Assembly: GCF_000380965.1 (NCBI RefSeq)
Contig: NZ_KB905591.1
Span: forward strand, 1-41,711
Source of the DNA: Paenibacillus ginsengihumi DSM 21568
GTDB lineage: Bacteria; Bacillota; Bacilli; Paenibacillales; NBRC-103111
Length of the DNA stretch: 41,711 nucleotides
Reading direction: 5' to 3'
Each line of letters begins with the position of its first letter. The stretch's first letter is position 1. Below are positions 1 to 8,100 of this stretch, piece by piece. Under the pieces are notes generated by a model. The model was not told where the DNA came from, searched no databases, and was given only the letters and a program-made list of their open reading frames with translations. A program made the translations under genes and the position numbers.

Positions 1-164
1 CTGCCTTTGCGAATGACCGAACGATCCGAACGGCAAATGGCGCAAGCCTGCTTGCGTGACTTTGGAACAACCTGAATATGGATCGTTTGCTCATCAATTT
101 CCACAATCTGTTGAACATTTACCTCTGGTAAATTGACTAAAAGATCAGTATACTGGTTGTGCAT
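1..164 (-). CDS. ISL3-like transposase, N-terminal fragment (runs off left edge)
   Basis: Reading leftward from an ATG at 164, 54 codons are open to the window edge, starting MHNQYTDLLVNLPEVNV and continuing to a Cys-x-x-Cys pair (ACAICRSDRS). This matches the usual start of ISL3-family transposases: a short beta-rich stretch, then a zinc-ribbon that begins CxxC. The DDE catalytic domain would lie outside the window, so it cannot be told whether the gene is intact. The family and its role (cut-and-paste transposition) are inferred from the N-terminus and from the likely element end at about 271. It is AT-richer than the neighbouring chromosomal genes, as expected for an IS. Confidence 0.65.
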   Translation of the reverse strand, partial: MHNQYTDLLVNLPEVNVQQIVEIDEQTIHIQVVPKSRKQACAICRSDRSVIRKG

Positions 165-271
165 CTGTCATTCCTCGAGTTGGATTGGTCGCACAACCAT
201 CTTATGGAATGTACAGATGTTTTTCAATTTTGGCTCTACATGTTGTCAAGCACTATGTTTGGTATAGAGCC
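1..271 (-). mobile_element. End of an ISL3-like insertion sequence
   Basis: Upstream of the transposase start, the minus strand reads GGCTCTATACCAAACATAG inward from 271. GGCTCT is the typical start of ISL3 terminal repeats. The same motif recurs inverted at 232-238, giving GGCTCTA/TAGAGCC arms at 232-238 and 265-271. A TTGACA hexamer lies between the arms on the minus strand and could be the -35 of the transposase promoter. The other element end and the target duplication are outside the window. The exact outer boundary is inferred from the motif only. Confidence 0.5.
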
Positions 272-353
272 TAAATTTATTTGTAAAATTACACATTCAG
301 GAGCGGTATCGGACCGTTTTCGGCCAAATTCCGGCTTCGCGGCGAAAAAATAA

Positions 354-378
354 AACAGCTCCGGCGCGCGGAGCTGTT
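354..378 (-). terminator. Intrinsic terminator of the spoVA operon
   Basis: AACAGCTCCG and CGGAGCTGTT form a 10-bp stem around a 5-nt loop. On the minus strand the stem is followed by a T-rich run (TTTTATTTTTT). It lies 19 nt past the spoVAEB stop codon. Confidence 0.85.
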
Positions 379-396
379 ATCTGGCGGCGAAAGCGG

Positions 397-756
397 TTAT
401 CCTTGCGGCTTGCAGACGAGCGCGGCCAGGAACGAGAAGATGATTGCCGCCGAGATGCCGGCGCTCGTCACCTCGAAAATGCCGGTGATGATGCCGATCG
501 GGCCGCTCGTCTTCAGCTCGGCCAAAGCGCCGTGCACGAGCGAATTGCCGAAGCTGGTAATCGGCACGGTCGCTCCGGCGCCGGCGAATTTGATGAACGG
601 TTCGTACAAGCCGAGGCCGTCGACGATCGCCCCGGCCACGACCAATGTGCTCATCGTATGCGCGGGAGTTAGCCGGACGATGTCGATCAACAGCTGGCCG
701 ACAACGCAAATCGCGCCCCCGATGACGAATGCCCATACAAACTGCATCCAATTCAT
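397..756 (-). CDS. spoVAE: Stage V sporulation protein AE (SpoVAEB), inner spore membrane
   Basis: 119 residues, nearly all hydrophobic, with three to four membrane segments (about residues 5-25, 34-52, 60-80 and 92-114). The [19 protein letters not shown] stretch in the middle is the hallmark shared by SpoVAC and SpoVAEB. SpoVA proteins form the channel that moves dipicolinic acid with calcium into the forespore during sporulation and out again during germination. The start overlaps the spoVAD stop by 4 nt (ATGA), so translation is coupled. It is the last gene before the terminator at 354-378. Length and order (C, D, EB) match the core of the family. No spoVAA, spoVAB, spoVAF or spoVAEA is present here. 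Confidence 0.93.
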   Translation of the reverse strand: MNWMQFVWAFVIGGAICVVGQLLIDIVRLTPAHTMSTLVVAGAIVDGLGLYEPFIKFAGAGATVPITSFGNSLVHGALAELKTSGPIGIITGIFEVTSAGISAAIIFSFLAALVCKPQG

Positions 757-1772
757 TGCTCTTCACCTCCGCTTTCGATAGCAACCGCGTGGGCGATGCA
801 CGGAATGCTCTCTCCTTGCTGGTACGATAACGGCGAATGCAGCGATCCCGTCGCGACGACAAGCACCCTTCTCAGCTCGCCGCGCCTCATTCGTTTGAGA
901 ATATGGCCGTACGTCACGGTGGCGGAGCAGCCGCACCCGCTGCCTCCGGCCTGAACGTCCTGCTTCTTCAGATCGTAAATCATCAGGCCGCAGTCGTTGT
1001 ACTTCGTCTGCTGCATCGGCAGCCCGTGCTTGACGAGCAGGTCTCTGGCGATTTCGGAGCCGACGCTGGCCAGGTCGCCTGTGACGATCAGATCGTAGTA
1101 GCCAGGCTCGCGGTTGAAATCGCGAAAATGCGCCGCAATCGTATCGACCGCCGCCGGAGCCATCGCCGCCCCCATATTGAACGGGTCCTTGAGGCCCATA
1201 TCGACGACGCGGCCGATCGTGGCGCCGGTTACGACCGGCCCTTCGCCGCGATCGGAGAGGACAGCTACGCCGGCTCCGGTCACGGTATATTGCGCGGTAG
1301 GCGGCTTCTGCGAGCCGTATTCCGTCGGATAGCGGAATTGCTTCTCCACCGTGCAGTTATGGCTGCACGTGCCCGCGACCACATTGCGGCCGAATCCTGA
1401 ATCGACGATGAGCGAGGCCAGCGCCAGTCCTTCCATCGATGTCGAGCAGGCGCCGAAAATGCCGAGATACGGGATATTCAGCGTGCGGACGGCAAACGTG
1501 TTGCTGATGATCTGGTTCATCAAATCGCCGCCAACATAAAAATGAACGCGATCGTTCGTCAGTCCCGCATTTTCGATTGCCAGCTTGGACGCTTCCTCCA
1601 GCAGCTTTTTCTCCGCTTTCTCCCAGCTGTCCTGCCCTATTCGCAAATCGCCGTGGACGATATCGAATTCGTTGCCGAGCGGGCCCTCGCCTTCATCCGG
1701 CCCGACGACCGTGGCCGTGCCGATGATGACCGGACGGTTGCGAAATTCCCAGCTTTGATGGCCTTTCAGCAT
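753..1772 (-). CDS. spoVAD: Stage V sporulation protein AD, dipicolinate-binding thiolase-fold protein
   Basis: 339 residues, the normal family size. The protein has a thiolase/ketoacyl-synthase-like fold, visible as the [15 protein letters not shown] motif near residues 105-119 (active-site-like Cys), a GTCSHN stretch, and a Gly-rich C-terminal half ([18 protein letters not shown]). SpoVAD of Bacillus subtilis binds dipicolinic acid on the outer face of the inner spore membrane and works with SpoVAC and SpoVAEB in its transport. The ATG follows the spoVAC stop after one nucleotide (TAA-C-ATG), which indicates translational coupling. Nothing in the sequence suggests loss of function. Confidence 0.95.
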   Translation of the reverse strand: MLKGHQSWEFRNRPVIIGTATVVGPDEGEGPLGNEFDIVHGDLRIGQDSWEKAEKKLLEEASKLAIENAGLTNDRVHFYVGGDLMNQIISNTFAVRTLNIPYLGIFGACSTSMEGLALASLIVDSGFGRNVVAGTCSHNCTVEKQFRYPTEYGSQKPPTAQYTVTGAGVAVLSDRGEGPVVTGATIGRVVDMGLKDPFNMGAAMAPAAVDTIAAHFRDFNREPGYYDLIVTGDLASVGSEIARDLLVKHGLPMQQTKYNDCGLMIYDLKKQDVQAGGSGCGCSATVTYGHILKRMRRGELRRVLVVATGSLHSPLSYQQGESIPCIAHAVAIESGGEEQ

Positions 1773-1773
1773 G

Positions 1774-2253
1774 TTATTTCAGCCCCCCGATTTCCAGCGC
1801 CATATGAATGAGCCCGATGATGAATGCCGCAACGACGCCGAACACGATGACCGAGCCGGCCAGCTTGAACATGTTGCCGCCGACGCCGAGCACGAGCCCT
1901 TCGCTGCGGTGCTCCAGGGCAGCCGAACAGACGGAATTGGCAAAGCCGGTTACCGGAACGGCGGTTCCTGCGCCGGCCCATTGGGCGATTTTGTCGTAAA
2001 CCCCAAGGCACGTGAGTATAACCGAAATCAAAATAAGCACCGCCACCGTCGGGTTTCCGGCCGTTCTTTCGGTAAAGCCGAAATAAGTCTTGAAGAACAG
2101 CGTCAGCGCCTGTCCGATCAGACAGATCGTGCCCCCGACCAAAAAAGCGCGAATGCAGTTTCGCAGAACGGGCCGCGCCGGCTCGCGTTCTTTGGCGAAT
2201 TGCTTGTATTCCTGCTGCGTCCAGGTCAATTTCTGTTTCGCTTTCGTGGCCAT
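1774..2253 (-). CDS. spoVAC: Stage V sporulation protein AC, SpoVA channel subunit
   Basis: 159 residues with four or five membrane segments and the conserved WAGAGTAVPVTGFANSVCSAALE stretch in parts (AGAGTAVPVTGFANSVC). In B. subtilis SpoVAC behaves as a mechanosensitive channel needed for dipicolinate movement. The start at 2253 (MATKAKQKLTW) is preferred over an in-frame ATG 11 codons upstream, because GAGGGGA lies about 8 nt before 2253 and the upstream ATG has no recognisable binding site. It heads the C-AD-EB operon. The gap to the divergent DUF1657 gene (2254-2535) should hold promoters for both. I could not place a convincing sigma-G promoter there, but it contains a perfect CCCGGG-TTA-CCCGGG palindrome at 2437-2451. 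Confidence 0.93.
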   Translation of the reverse strand: MATKAKQKLTWTQQEYKQFAKEREPARPVLRNCIRAFLVGGTICLIGQALTLFFKTYFGFTERTAGNPTVAVLILISVILTCLGVYDKIAQWAGAGTAVPVTGFANSVCSAALEHRSEGLVLGVGGNMFKLAGSVIVFGVVAAFIIGLIHMALEIGGLK

Positions 2254-2535
2254 CTTCTTTTCCCCTCGCTTTGCACTTGTTTTCATCGTTAAGAACGGGC
2301 CGAATGGCGTCCGACAGCCCTCCGATCAGCCCTGCAGCTTGTCAGGAGCTGTTCGGATAAGGATGGCCTAACCCGGCAGCTTCGGCCATTTTTCGGATGG
2401 CAGGGCAAGCACTATTCAAATTATTTGCTAAATCGCCCCGGGTTACCCGGGCCCAACAAAGGTGCATTATATGTAACATATTGCCAGTTATTCACAGCGA
2501 TGGTTTGTGCATATTAGTTGTGGGAGGTGATTAAC

Positions 2536-2742
2536 ATGACCGTTGCATCTCAAGTGAAAACAACGTTGGCCTCTCTCAAAAGCGCTCAAGCCAACCTTGA
2601 AACGTTTGCGCTCAGCACCGAAAACCAGGAAGCGAAGCAATTGTTCGAAAATGCCGCCAAAACGACTCAGCAAGTGGTCGACCAGCTGCATTCCCGCGTT
2701 CAGGAGCTGGAGCAGCAGGAGCCGCAATACAAAGGCTTTTAA
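2536..2742 (+). CDS. DUF1657 small spore-associated protein
   Basis: 68 residues, starting MTVASQVKTTLASLKSAQ, helical and rich in Gln, Glu, Ala and Lys, typical of DUF1657. Start 2536 is chosen over an in-frame ATG at 2518 because GGAGGTGA at 2523-2530 precedes it at good spacing. In spore formers, DUF1657 genes are repeatedly found beside spoVAC-spoVAD-spoVAEB, including in the mobile spoVA2mob operons linked to spore heat resistance. Here the gene is divergent from spoVAC rather than inside the operon. Its biochemical role is not known. A late-sporulation role is inferred from family and context. Confidence 0.88.
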   Translation: MTVASQVKTTLASLKSAQANLETFALSTENQEAKQLFENAAKTTQQVVDQLHSRVQELEQQEPQYKGF

Positions 2743-2770
2743 TCCAAGCCAACAGTCCGTAAAAAACAAA

Positions 2771-2808
2771 AACAGCCTTGCGCGCTCCATCGAGCGTTCA
2801 AGGCTGTT
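2771..2808 (-). terminator. Terminator between DUF1657 and the 29-aa peptide gene
   Basis: AACAGCCTTG/CAAGGCTGTT stem (10 bp) with a second inner GCTC/GAGC stem. On the minus strand it is followed by TTTTGTTTTTT, a strong intrinsic terminator for the small gene at 2825-2914. It can also stop the convergent DUF1657 transcript, though the plus-strand T-run is short. Confidence 0.8.
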
Positions 2809-2824
2809 TGCCGTTCCCGTTGTC

Positions 2825-2914
2825 TCAGATTCGGGCAAAAATCAACACAACCAGCAGCAATACAAAAAGTACCAAAATGAGCAGCAAGAAGGAGCGCTGA
2901 CGATCGATGCTCAT
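2825..2914 (-). CDS. 29-residue single-pass membrane peptide
   Basis: A 29-codon frame encodes MSIDRQRSF followed by about 18 unbroken hydrophobic residues (LLLILVLFVLLLVVLIFA) and a final Arg-Ile. A charged N-terminus followed by one membrane helix is the layout of many short sporulation-associated peptides of bacilli. It lacks the Gly/Tyr-rich N-terminus of the YjcZ family, so I do not assign it there. GGAGG lies about 11 nt upstream of the ATG, and a strong terminator follows the stop after 16 nt, which together support a real gene. The location beside spoVA and DUF1657 suggests, but does not prove, a spore role. Confidence 0.6.
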   Translation of the reverse strand: MSIDRQRSFLLLILVLFVLLLVVLIFARI

Positions 2915-3098
2915 CGCTTACCGGGCCTCCGTTCGGCATAAAAAGTCCGTACGCTTAAGCTTATTCCCTGCTGCCTCCGTTCGGACCGGGATATGCGCGG
3001 ATTTGTCGCCAATGCGAGTGACTTAAACAAAGTCTTGTAGGCGTCCATGAAGGCTGAAGGTCGGCATCTCGGCTTCCCGAAAGCGCGGAAGCCAAACG

Positions 3099-3125
3099 GA
3101 AAAGGACCCCGGCAAGAGTCCTTTT
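3099..3125 (-). terminator. Terminator after the L,D-transpeptidase gene
   Basis: AAAAGGAC and GTCCTTTT pair around a short loop. The T-run is present on both strands, and on the minus strand it lies just past the stop at 3134. It closes the surface operon. A second hairpin without a T-run (GGCTTCC/GGAAGCC, 3071-3093) lies beyond it. Confidence 0.75.
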
Positions 3126-3133
3126 TTCCAGCG

Positions 3134-3673
3134 TTAATCTTTGATGATAACGACCGTGCCTAACGGAATGTGACGAAACAGCCATTCCACGTCTTTGTTG
3201 TGCATCCGAATGCAGCCGGACGAGACGGAGCCGCCGATCGACCAGGGACGGTTCGTTCCGTGAATGCCGTATTTGTAGCCGCCGGTTCCCGGCACATTAA
3301 GCCCCATCCAGCGGCTGCCGAGCGGGTTGTTCGGATGTCCCCCGGGAATTTGCTTCCTGACGTAATAAGGCTTCTCGATTTTGGTTACAATATGAAACCG
3401 CCCCGACGGGGTCAGTTCCTTGCGCCTTCCGGTGGCAACGGGAAAAGAATACATCGCCCTTCCGTTCACCATAACCGACAATACGTTAGCCGATTTGCTG
3501 ATCACAAGAAAGACGCCTTCTTCCATCAAATGCTCCGGCAGGCTCGTATCCGGCGCCTGTACGTTCGCCGCAAGGGCCGATACCGGCTCACCTTCCGCCG
3601 CAACCGGAGTGAAGGTAATCGCGAGAAGTACGAGCATCAGCAGGCTTAACCCGATTTTTTTCAATTCGATCAT
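3134..3673 (-). CDS. Secreted L,D-transpeptidase (YkuD family)
   Basis: 179 residues. A signal peptide (residues 1-26, hydrophobic core LLMLVLLAITFTPVAA) is followed by a YkuD catalytic domain at about 52-178. The active-site motif is visible: HGTN (His about 138) and SSGCIRMHNKD (catalytic Cys about 154). Family members form 3-3 peptidoglycan cross-links or attach proteins to meso-diaminopimelate in the wall. Start 3673 (MIELKKIG) is chosen because it opens directly on the signal peptide. The frame is open 35 codons further upstream, but that stretch is not signal-like. It follows the giant protein gene by 79 nt and is probably the last gene of that operon, so a role in anchoring or wall remodelling around the surface proteins is inferred. 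Confidence 0.9.
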   Translation of the reverse strand: MIELKKIGLSLLMLVLLAITFTPVAAEGEPVSALAANVQAPDTSLPEHLMEEGVFLVISKSANVLSVMVNGRAMYSFPVATGRRKELTPSGRFHIVTKIEKPYYVRKQIPGGHPNNPLGSRWMGLNVPGTGGYKYGIHGTNRPWSIGGSVSSGCIRMHNKDVEWLFRHIPLGTVVIIKD

Positions 3674-3752
3674 CCTTATGCTTTGAAATGGCACGCTTAG
3701 TGTTGCTTTCGCTCCCCGAGGATATACCGAATAAATCGGCGACCCGGCGGCC

Positions 3753-4475
3753 TTACTCTTTTCTGACGCTTTCGGCATACTCGGTCCAGTCGCCCTTGAC
3801 CGTTACGGTAACGGTATCCTGCTCGGTATGCCCGTTCGGCCAGCGGGAAGTAAATACAAACCGATACGCGCCGTCAGGCAACCGCTCGAAATCGTCGCGG
3901 TGCGCTTCCCCCTTCCATTGTGTGGAACCTGCTTCAGGCTGAAGCCCTGTCGTTATCTCCGTATAGGACATGCGGGCCGAAACCTGCGCCGCAGGCTCGT
4001 TCGTATCCGCCCGCAGCACGAACGCTTCGCCGGCCCAAAACATGTCGGGCGGCCGCGGGCGCTCCGGATCGCCGGACACCTCGGTATTGTATTGGCGCCG
4101 ATACGATTCCCACAGGTCGGTATGGTTCACAAAGCCCTTCAGCTGCAAATCGCCGACCGGAATTTTCTGGATCGCTTCGGCGGAAGCGCCGTACGGATCG
4201 GTCACGACGAGCGACGCTTCCCACTCCCCGGGATGACCGGACGTTGCCGCGGCCGGAATGGCCGTTTCGACGCGCGTGTCCGACGCTTCATATCCGGGAC
4301 CGCGAATGCGCCACGCATACTGCAGCGGATCGCCGTCGGGATCGTAGGCTTCCCCGATCAGGCGGATTTCGTCTCCTTCGAAGGCGGGCTGCGGAAGCCA
4401 GCGGATGCTGACGATCGGCGCCCGGTTAATGTACAGCCACGTTTGCTCAGACCAGTCGGAAGCTGCGCCGTATTG
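3753..4475 (-). CDS. Giant secreted surface protein, exon 2 (C-terminal 240 residues)
   Basis: Open frame immediately 3' of the group II intron, with no start codon of its own at the expected position. Translation from 4475 begins QYGAASDWSEQTW, then a PKD-like domain (NRAPIVS...AYDPDGDPLQYAW...VTDPYG) and a final beta-rich domain ending VTVTVKGDWTEYAESVRKE. Joined to exon 1 the junction reads VRVKVWD/QYGAASDW. This matches two other spots in the same protein, VAMAVRDEYGAWSDW and VQVRVSDGEAWSPW, which is strong internal evidence that the two halves are one gene. The phase is preserved: exon 1 ends and exon 2 begins at codon boundaries. If the intron does not splice, this segment is not made, unless an internal GTG (4205) is used. 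Confidence 0.85.
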   Translation of the reverse strand, partial: QYGAASDWSEQTWLYINRAPIVSIRWLPQPAFEGDEIRLIGEAYDPDGDPLQYAWRIRGPGYEASDTRVETAIPAAATSGHPGEWEASLVVTDPYGASAEAIQKIPVGDLQLKGFVNHTDLWESYRRQYNTEVSGDPERPRPPDMFWAGEAFVLRADTNEPAAQVSARMSYTEITTGLQPEAGSTQWKGEAHRDDFERLPDGAYRFVFTSRWPNGHTEQDTVTVTVKGDWTEYAESVRKE

Positions 4476-5182
4476 ATCGGAATAGGTAAGGCTTTGGAAT
4501 CTTTTTCATCATTTCCTCCGCCTTTTCCCCTCCGCCACACCGTGCGTGCGCGTTTCCGCGCACACGGCGTTCCATCTTCTCCGCAGCAAGCAGAGAAGAC
4601 TTGGGGCTGTTCCTCCATGCCCGTTACAGGCACTTCCTCGGTCGCGCCCCAGCTCTCACAAGGGTAAGTGCATTTCGGCCGAAGCCTTATAGCAGCCGTC
4701 CTGATGGCATTCAGTTCATGTGACGTCCCTTGCTTTCCTTGTTCCCTGCAACCTAGCTATCCGTATCGTCCTTAGGCGCTGCCTCTGAGTCTCAAGGGCT
4801 GGATACCGCCATCGTTCGGTATAGCGACTTTCCTATGGGACTGCGTACTCCTCGCCACCCTTAAGTTGTGTCAGACCCGTTCGTTCGGCAGTTCGTCAGA
4901 CCGCCCTAAGGTCATTCTCGCCATAGACGATTTTTCAGCCGTCCGGCATATCGGTACGAGCCCCGCAATTAGTGTTCTGGTACTCTTCCTCATGCCGCCT
5001 TTACCTGGCTTCATACGGCGGGCGTTGCCGCACCCTGCCGCATGCAGGAGATTAACGAGATCGCTTCGGAAAACATGGCTTCCTCATTTCAATCTTCGGT
5101 TGCAAAGTTAGGCTTCGCATAAGCCCCTGCTTTTCCGCCTGCAGCGCTTAGGCAGCAGCCGTTATAGCAGAACAAGTCGCAC
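4476..5182 (-). ncRNA. Group II intron, 707 nt, ORF-less, inside the giant surface-protein gene
   Basis: The minus strand starts GTGCGACTTG at 5182, the group II 5' consensus, and ends CCTATTCCGAT at 4476 with the required AY. A canonical 34-nt domain V lies at 4537-4570: an 8-bp lower helix (ACGCCGTG with CACGGTGT), a 2-nt CG bulge, a 6-bp upper helix and a GAAA tetraloop. Its triad is CGC. A domain VI-like hairpin (GGAGGAA/TTCC arms) follows. EBS1 is likely the GTCCCA at 4841-4836, which pairs perfectly with the last six exon bases, TGGGAC (5188-5183). No reverse-transcriptase/maturase frame exists; domain IV appears reduced to a short stub near 4600-4650. Splicing therefore probably relies on a maturase from elsewhere or on the RNA alone. 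The domain V and 3' end look like bacterial class B; that subclass is my inference. Confidence 0.9.
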
Positions 5183-8100
5183 GTCCCACACTTTGACACG
5201 TACGCGCAGCTTCTGTCCGGCCGGCAAATCCTGATTCACGGTCCAGCTGCCGTTTGTGGAGCTGGTCCATTGCGGGAGCTTGCCGGTATCGAGAATCATC
5301 GCCGTATTGGCCTCGTTCGTGATCTGCAGCTGATAGCCGGAGAAGATCGTTCCTGCGTCCGGATCGGTCTGTGTCCAAGTCAGCGTCGGCCGCAGCGTAT
5401 CGATGACGGTCGGTTGAGCTTGCGTCCCGTTCGGGAACGTCATGACGGCCACAGGCGGGCGATTCGTTTGCATCCAGCCGATGTTGCTCCAGGGAGACCA
5501 CGCTTCTCCATCGCTGACGCGCACCTGAACTTGAACCTTCTGGCCTGCCGCGAGATCGAAGTCGAGTGGCCAGCTATTGCTTGTTGCTGTCGTGTTCTGA
5601 AGAACGTTACTTCGGTGCTTGACCGTATTGCCCCATTCATCGCGAATGATCAGATCGTACAGGACAAAGACGGTGCCAGGATCCGGGTCGGACTGATTCC
5701 AGCGGATCGTCGGCCGCAGCGTGGAGAGCTGCGTCGGGCTGCTCTGGCTGCCGTTCGGATACGTCAGCACTGCCGCCGGCGGCTTGTTCGGCGCCACCGG
5801 GTTCGTCACATTGAGCTCCTGCGTATACCAGTCCGACCAAGCGCCGTATTCGTCGCGAACAGCCATGGCCACCGTATATACGCCCTGTTCGGTCGGCCGG
5901 ATCAGCTTGCCGTTCACCGATTGGCCGCTCGGCGTAATGTAGTAATATTTCGCTCCGAAGATGCCGCTGTTCGCTTCATAACCGGCCTGACAACCGGTCC
6001 GGTAGCCGCGGCAGCGGTCCACGTCGTACGATCGATCGTTCCAGACGACGGTGTTGTCGCCGGCAATCGAGAGCGTGAACAGCGAGATCGGCTTTCGGTG
6101 GACGACCAAAATCTTCGAATGAACCGGCGAGTATTTCCGGTAGTTGTCGAAGCGGTTGTCCGGATAGCGGTGGTCCGGCTTCGGATCGTCGGGAATGCGG
6201 TAATCGATCCGGTATTCGCCGACTTTACTGAACTGCAAAATTTCGTTTGTTTCTTTTCGAGGCGGCTGATAACCGACGGCGCCGTCATTGTAATCGAGGA
6301 ACATGTTCCAGTTCGTATGCGTGTATGTCCATTCGCTGCGCGCCGGGATGGGCGGATCGTTCTCCGGGTCCTTGAACGTCTTCGTATACCGCACCGGTTC
6401 GTTCACAATGGCGTAGCCGTCCACGAACGATAGGCCTGGGTCGGGATACACCGCGTAGGACAATGCTTTGAACTCGACCGCGGTCTGCTCCGTAAACGGA
6501 CCGAAGCCGCCGGAAGCAAACGTGTTGTCGTTTACGTCCATCTGCAGGTAGCCGTTCAAATAAATCCGGATGTTGCTGCCGATCGCCATGACTTCGACCG
6601 TGTACCACGTGTTCGATTCCAGGCTGCTGATTGCTTTGCGCGCCAGCTCGGTCTTGCGGCCATTGACGATTTTGAACAACACCGCCGTGTTTTTCATCAG
6701 CTCCAACCGGTACATATTGGCATGATTCGTCTGCCGGAAGGCAAGACCGGTCGGGATCACGGCATCCGGCTCATACAAATAGCGGAAGCTCATTTTGAGC
6801 GAAAAGCTGGACAGCTGAATCGGGCTCATAAACTGCCCGTGCGTCCGGGTACGGCCGTCCACGTACATTTCATTTTGCGCGCCCTGGCTGTAGTCCGGAT
6901 CAATGGTGAGCAGCTTATCCGGCGCCTGGAACACCACATTCCCGTTAAATAACCGATTTTCTTCGCTCCGCGGCCTAGTTTCGTACATCCATAAGTTTGG
7001 ATCTTCTTTGCCTGCTGGCAGCGTATCGCCGACGTAATTGAAGTTGGCGTCGAAGTATTCCGTTTTGTATAAACGGTGTCCGGAGATACGTGTTGCCCAT
7101 TCCGGATTTTGATCCGAAGAAGTCGTCACCTCGTGGTATTGGACTTTGATTAAATCGCCCTTGGCGTTCATATATACGACCGGAACCAACAGAATGCCAT
7201 ATCCCCGTTTAACCACCCGAAAAGGCGTCAGGTTGCCTTGTGCATCCAAGGTCAAGAGCCCCACAGAGTATCCCTGATTGCCTAACCAGGAACTACAGTT
7301 CATGATGATTTTATCGTTAAAAGTACGGGTCGTCGCATAGGTTAACCGACCGTAGTTGTTCGTACCGCACATGTTGCTGATCTCCGCTTCGGTGAAGTGG
7401 CGCGTAAAATAGGGACGGTCTGCTCCGTACTCGGTAAGGCTCAGCGACTGCGGCCACTCCGACCGGCTATTCTGCCACAAGATACGCCCATTTTCCAGGG
7501 TGGTAAACACGCCTTCTGGCATCTGGTTGGTAAAGTAATAGTGCCACGGATTCGTTCCATCAGCGAAGGTCATCGGCGAACCTTGCGTTGAGTCGCAAAA
7601 TCCTCCGTTAAATCCGCGCCCCTTTTCCTCATACTGCCCTTTTTCAATCTCCTTCTTGATGCCGTTATTGAGATCGGACAAGCGATACTTCGTGAAATAG
7701 TAAACGGTTCGGTTCGAGCAGGATCCATAATTGAAATCGACATATTGACGCACGATCAACTCGTCCGTCGCTTTGTTCCATTGAATATCAGCTAAGGAAT
7801 TCGTGTCTGTCAATGGAACAGGTTCAAAGCGAGAACTTGCGACATAATACTGATAGGCCCAGCTGTTTCTGCTTCTCATAAGAACTAAATCATCAAAAAT
7901 AAAATCATCGAAATACGGATCGCCGCCATCATAGTTCTTTATTATTTTCAGTTTCTTCTCAGCCACTACGTTCATCGGGGCGGCATACAGCTGATCGTAG
8001 CCCCAGCCGCTGTAATCCGTTTCGCGGATTCCGGCGGAAATGAGCGTATTTCGCCATGTTTTGGTATAACCGCTGTACAGTCCCGGGCTGGCGCCGTCCA

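Noticed and set aside
2510..2516. CATATTA as a sigma-G -10 box for the DUF1657 gene
   Set aside because: The start point would fall inside the ribosome binding site, and no matching -35 lies 18 nt upstream.
4866..5111. 81-codon open frame inside the intron as an intron-encoded protein
   Set aside because: It is on the opposite strand, has no reverse-transcriptase or maturase motifs, and lies within the ribozyme's domain I.
5162..5182. VRLVLL-stop as the natural end of the giant protein
   Set aside because: These seven codons are the group II intron's first bases. The repeat unit they interrupt is completed by exon 2 in the same phase.
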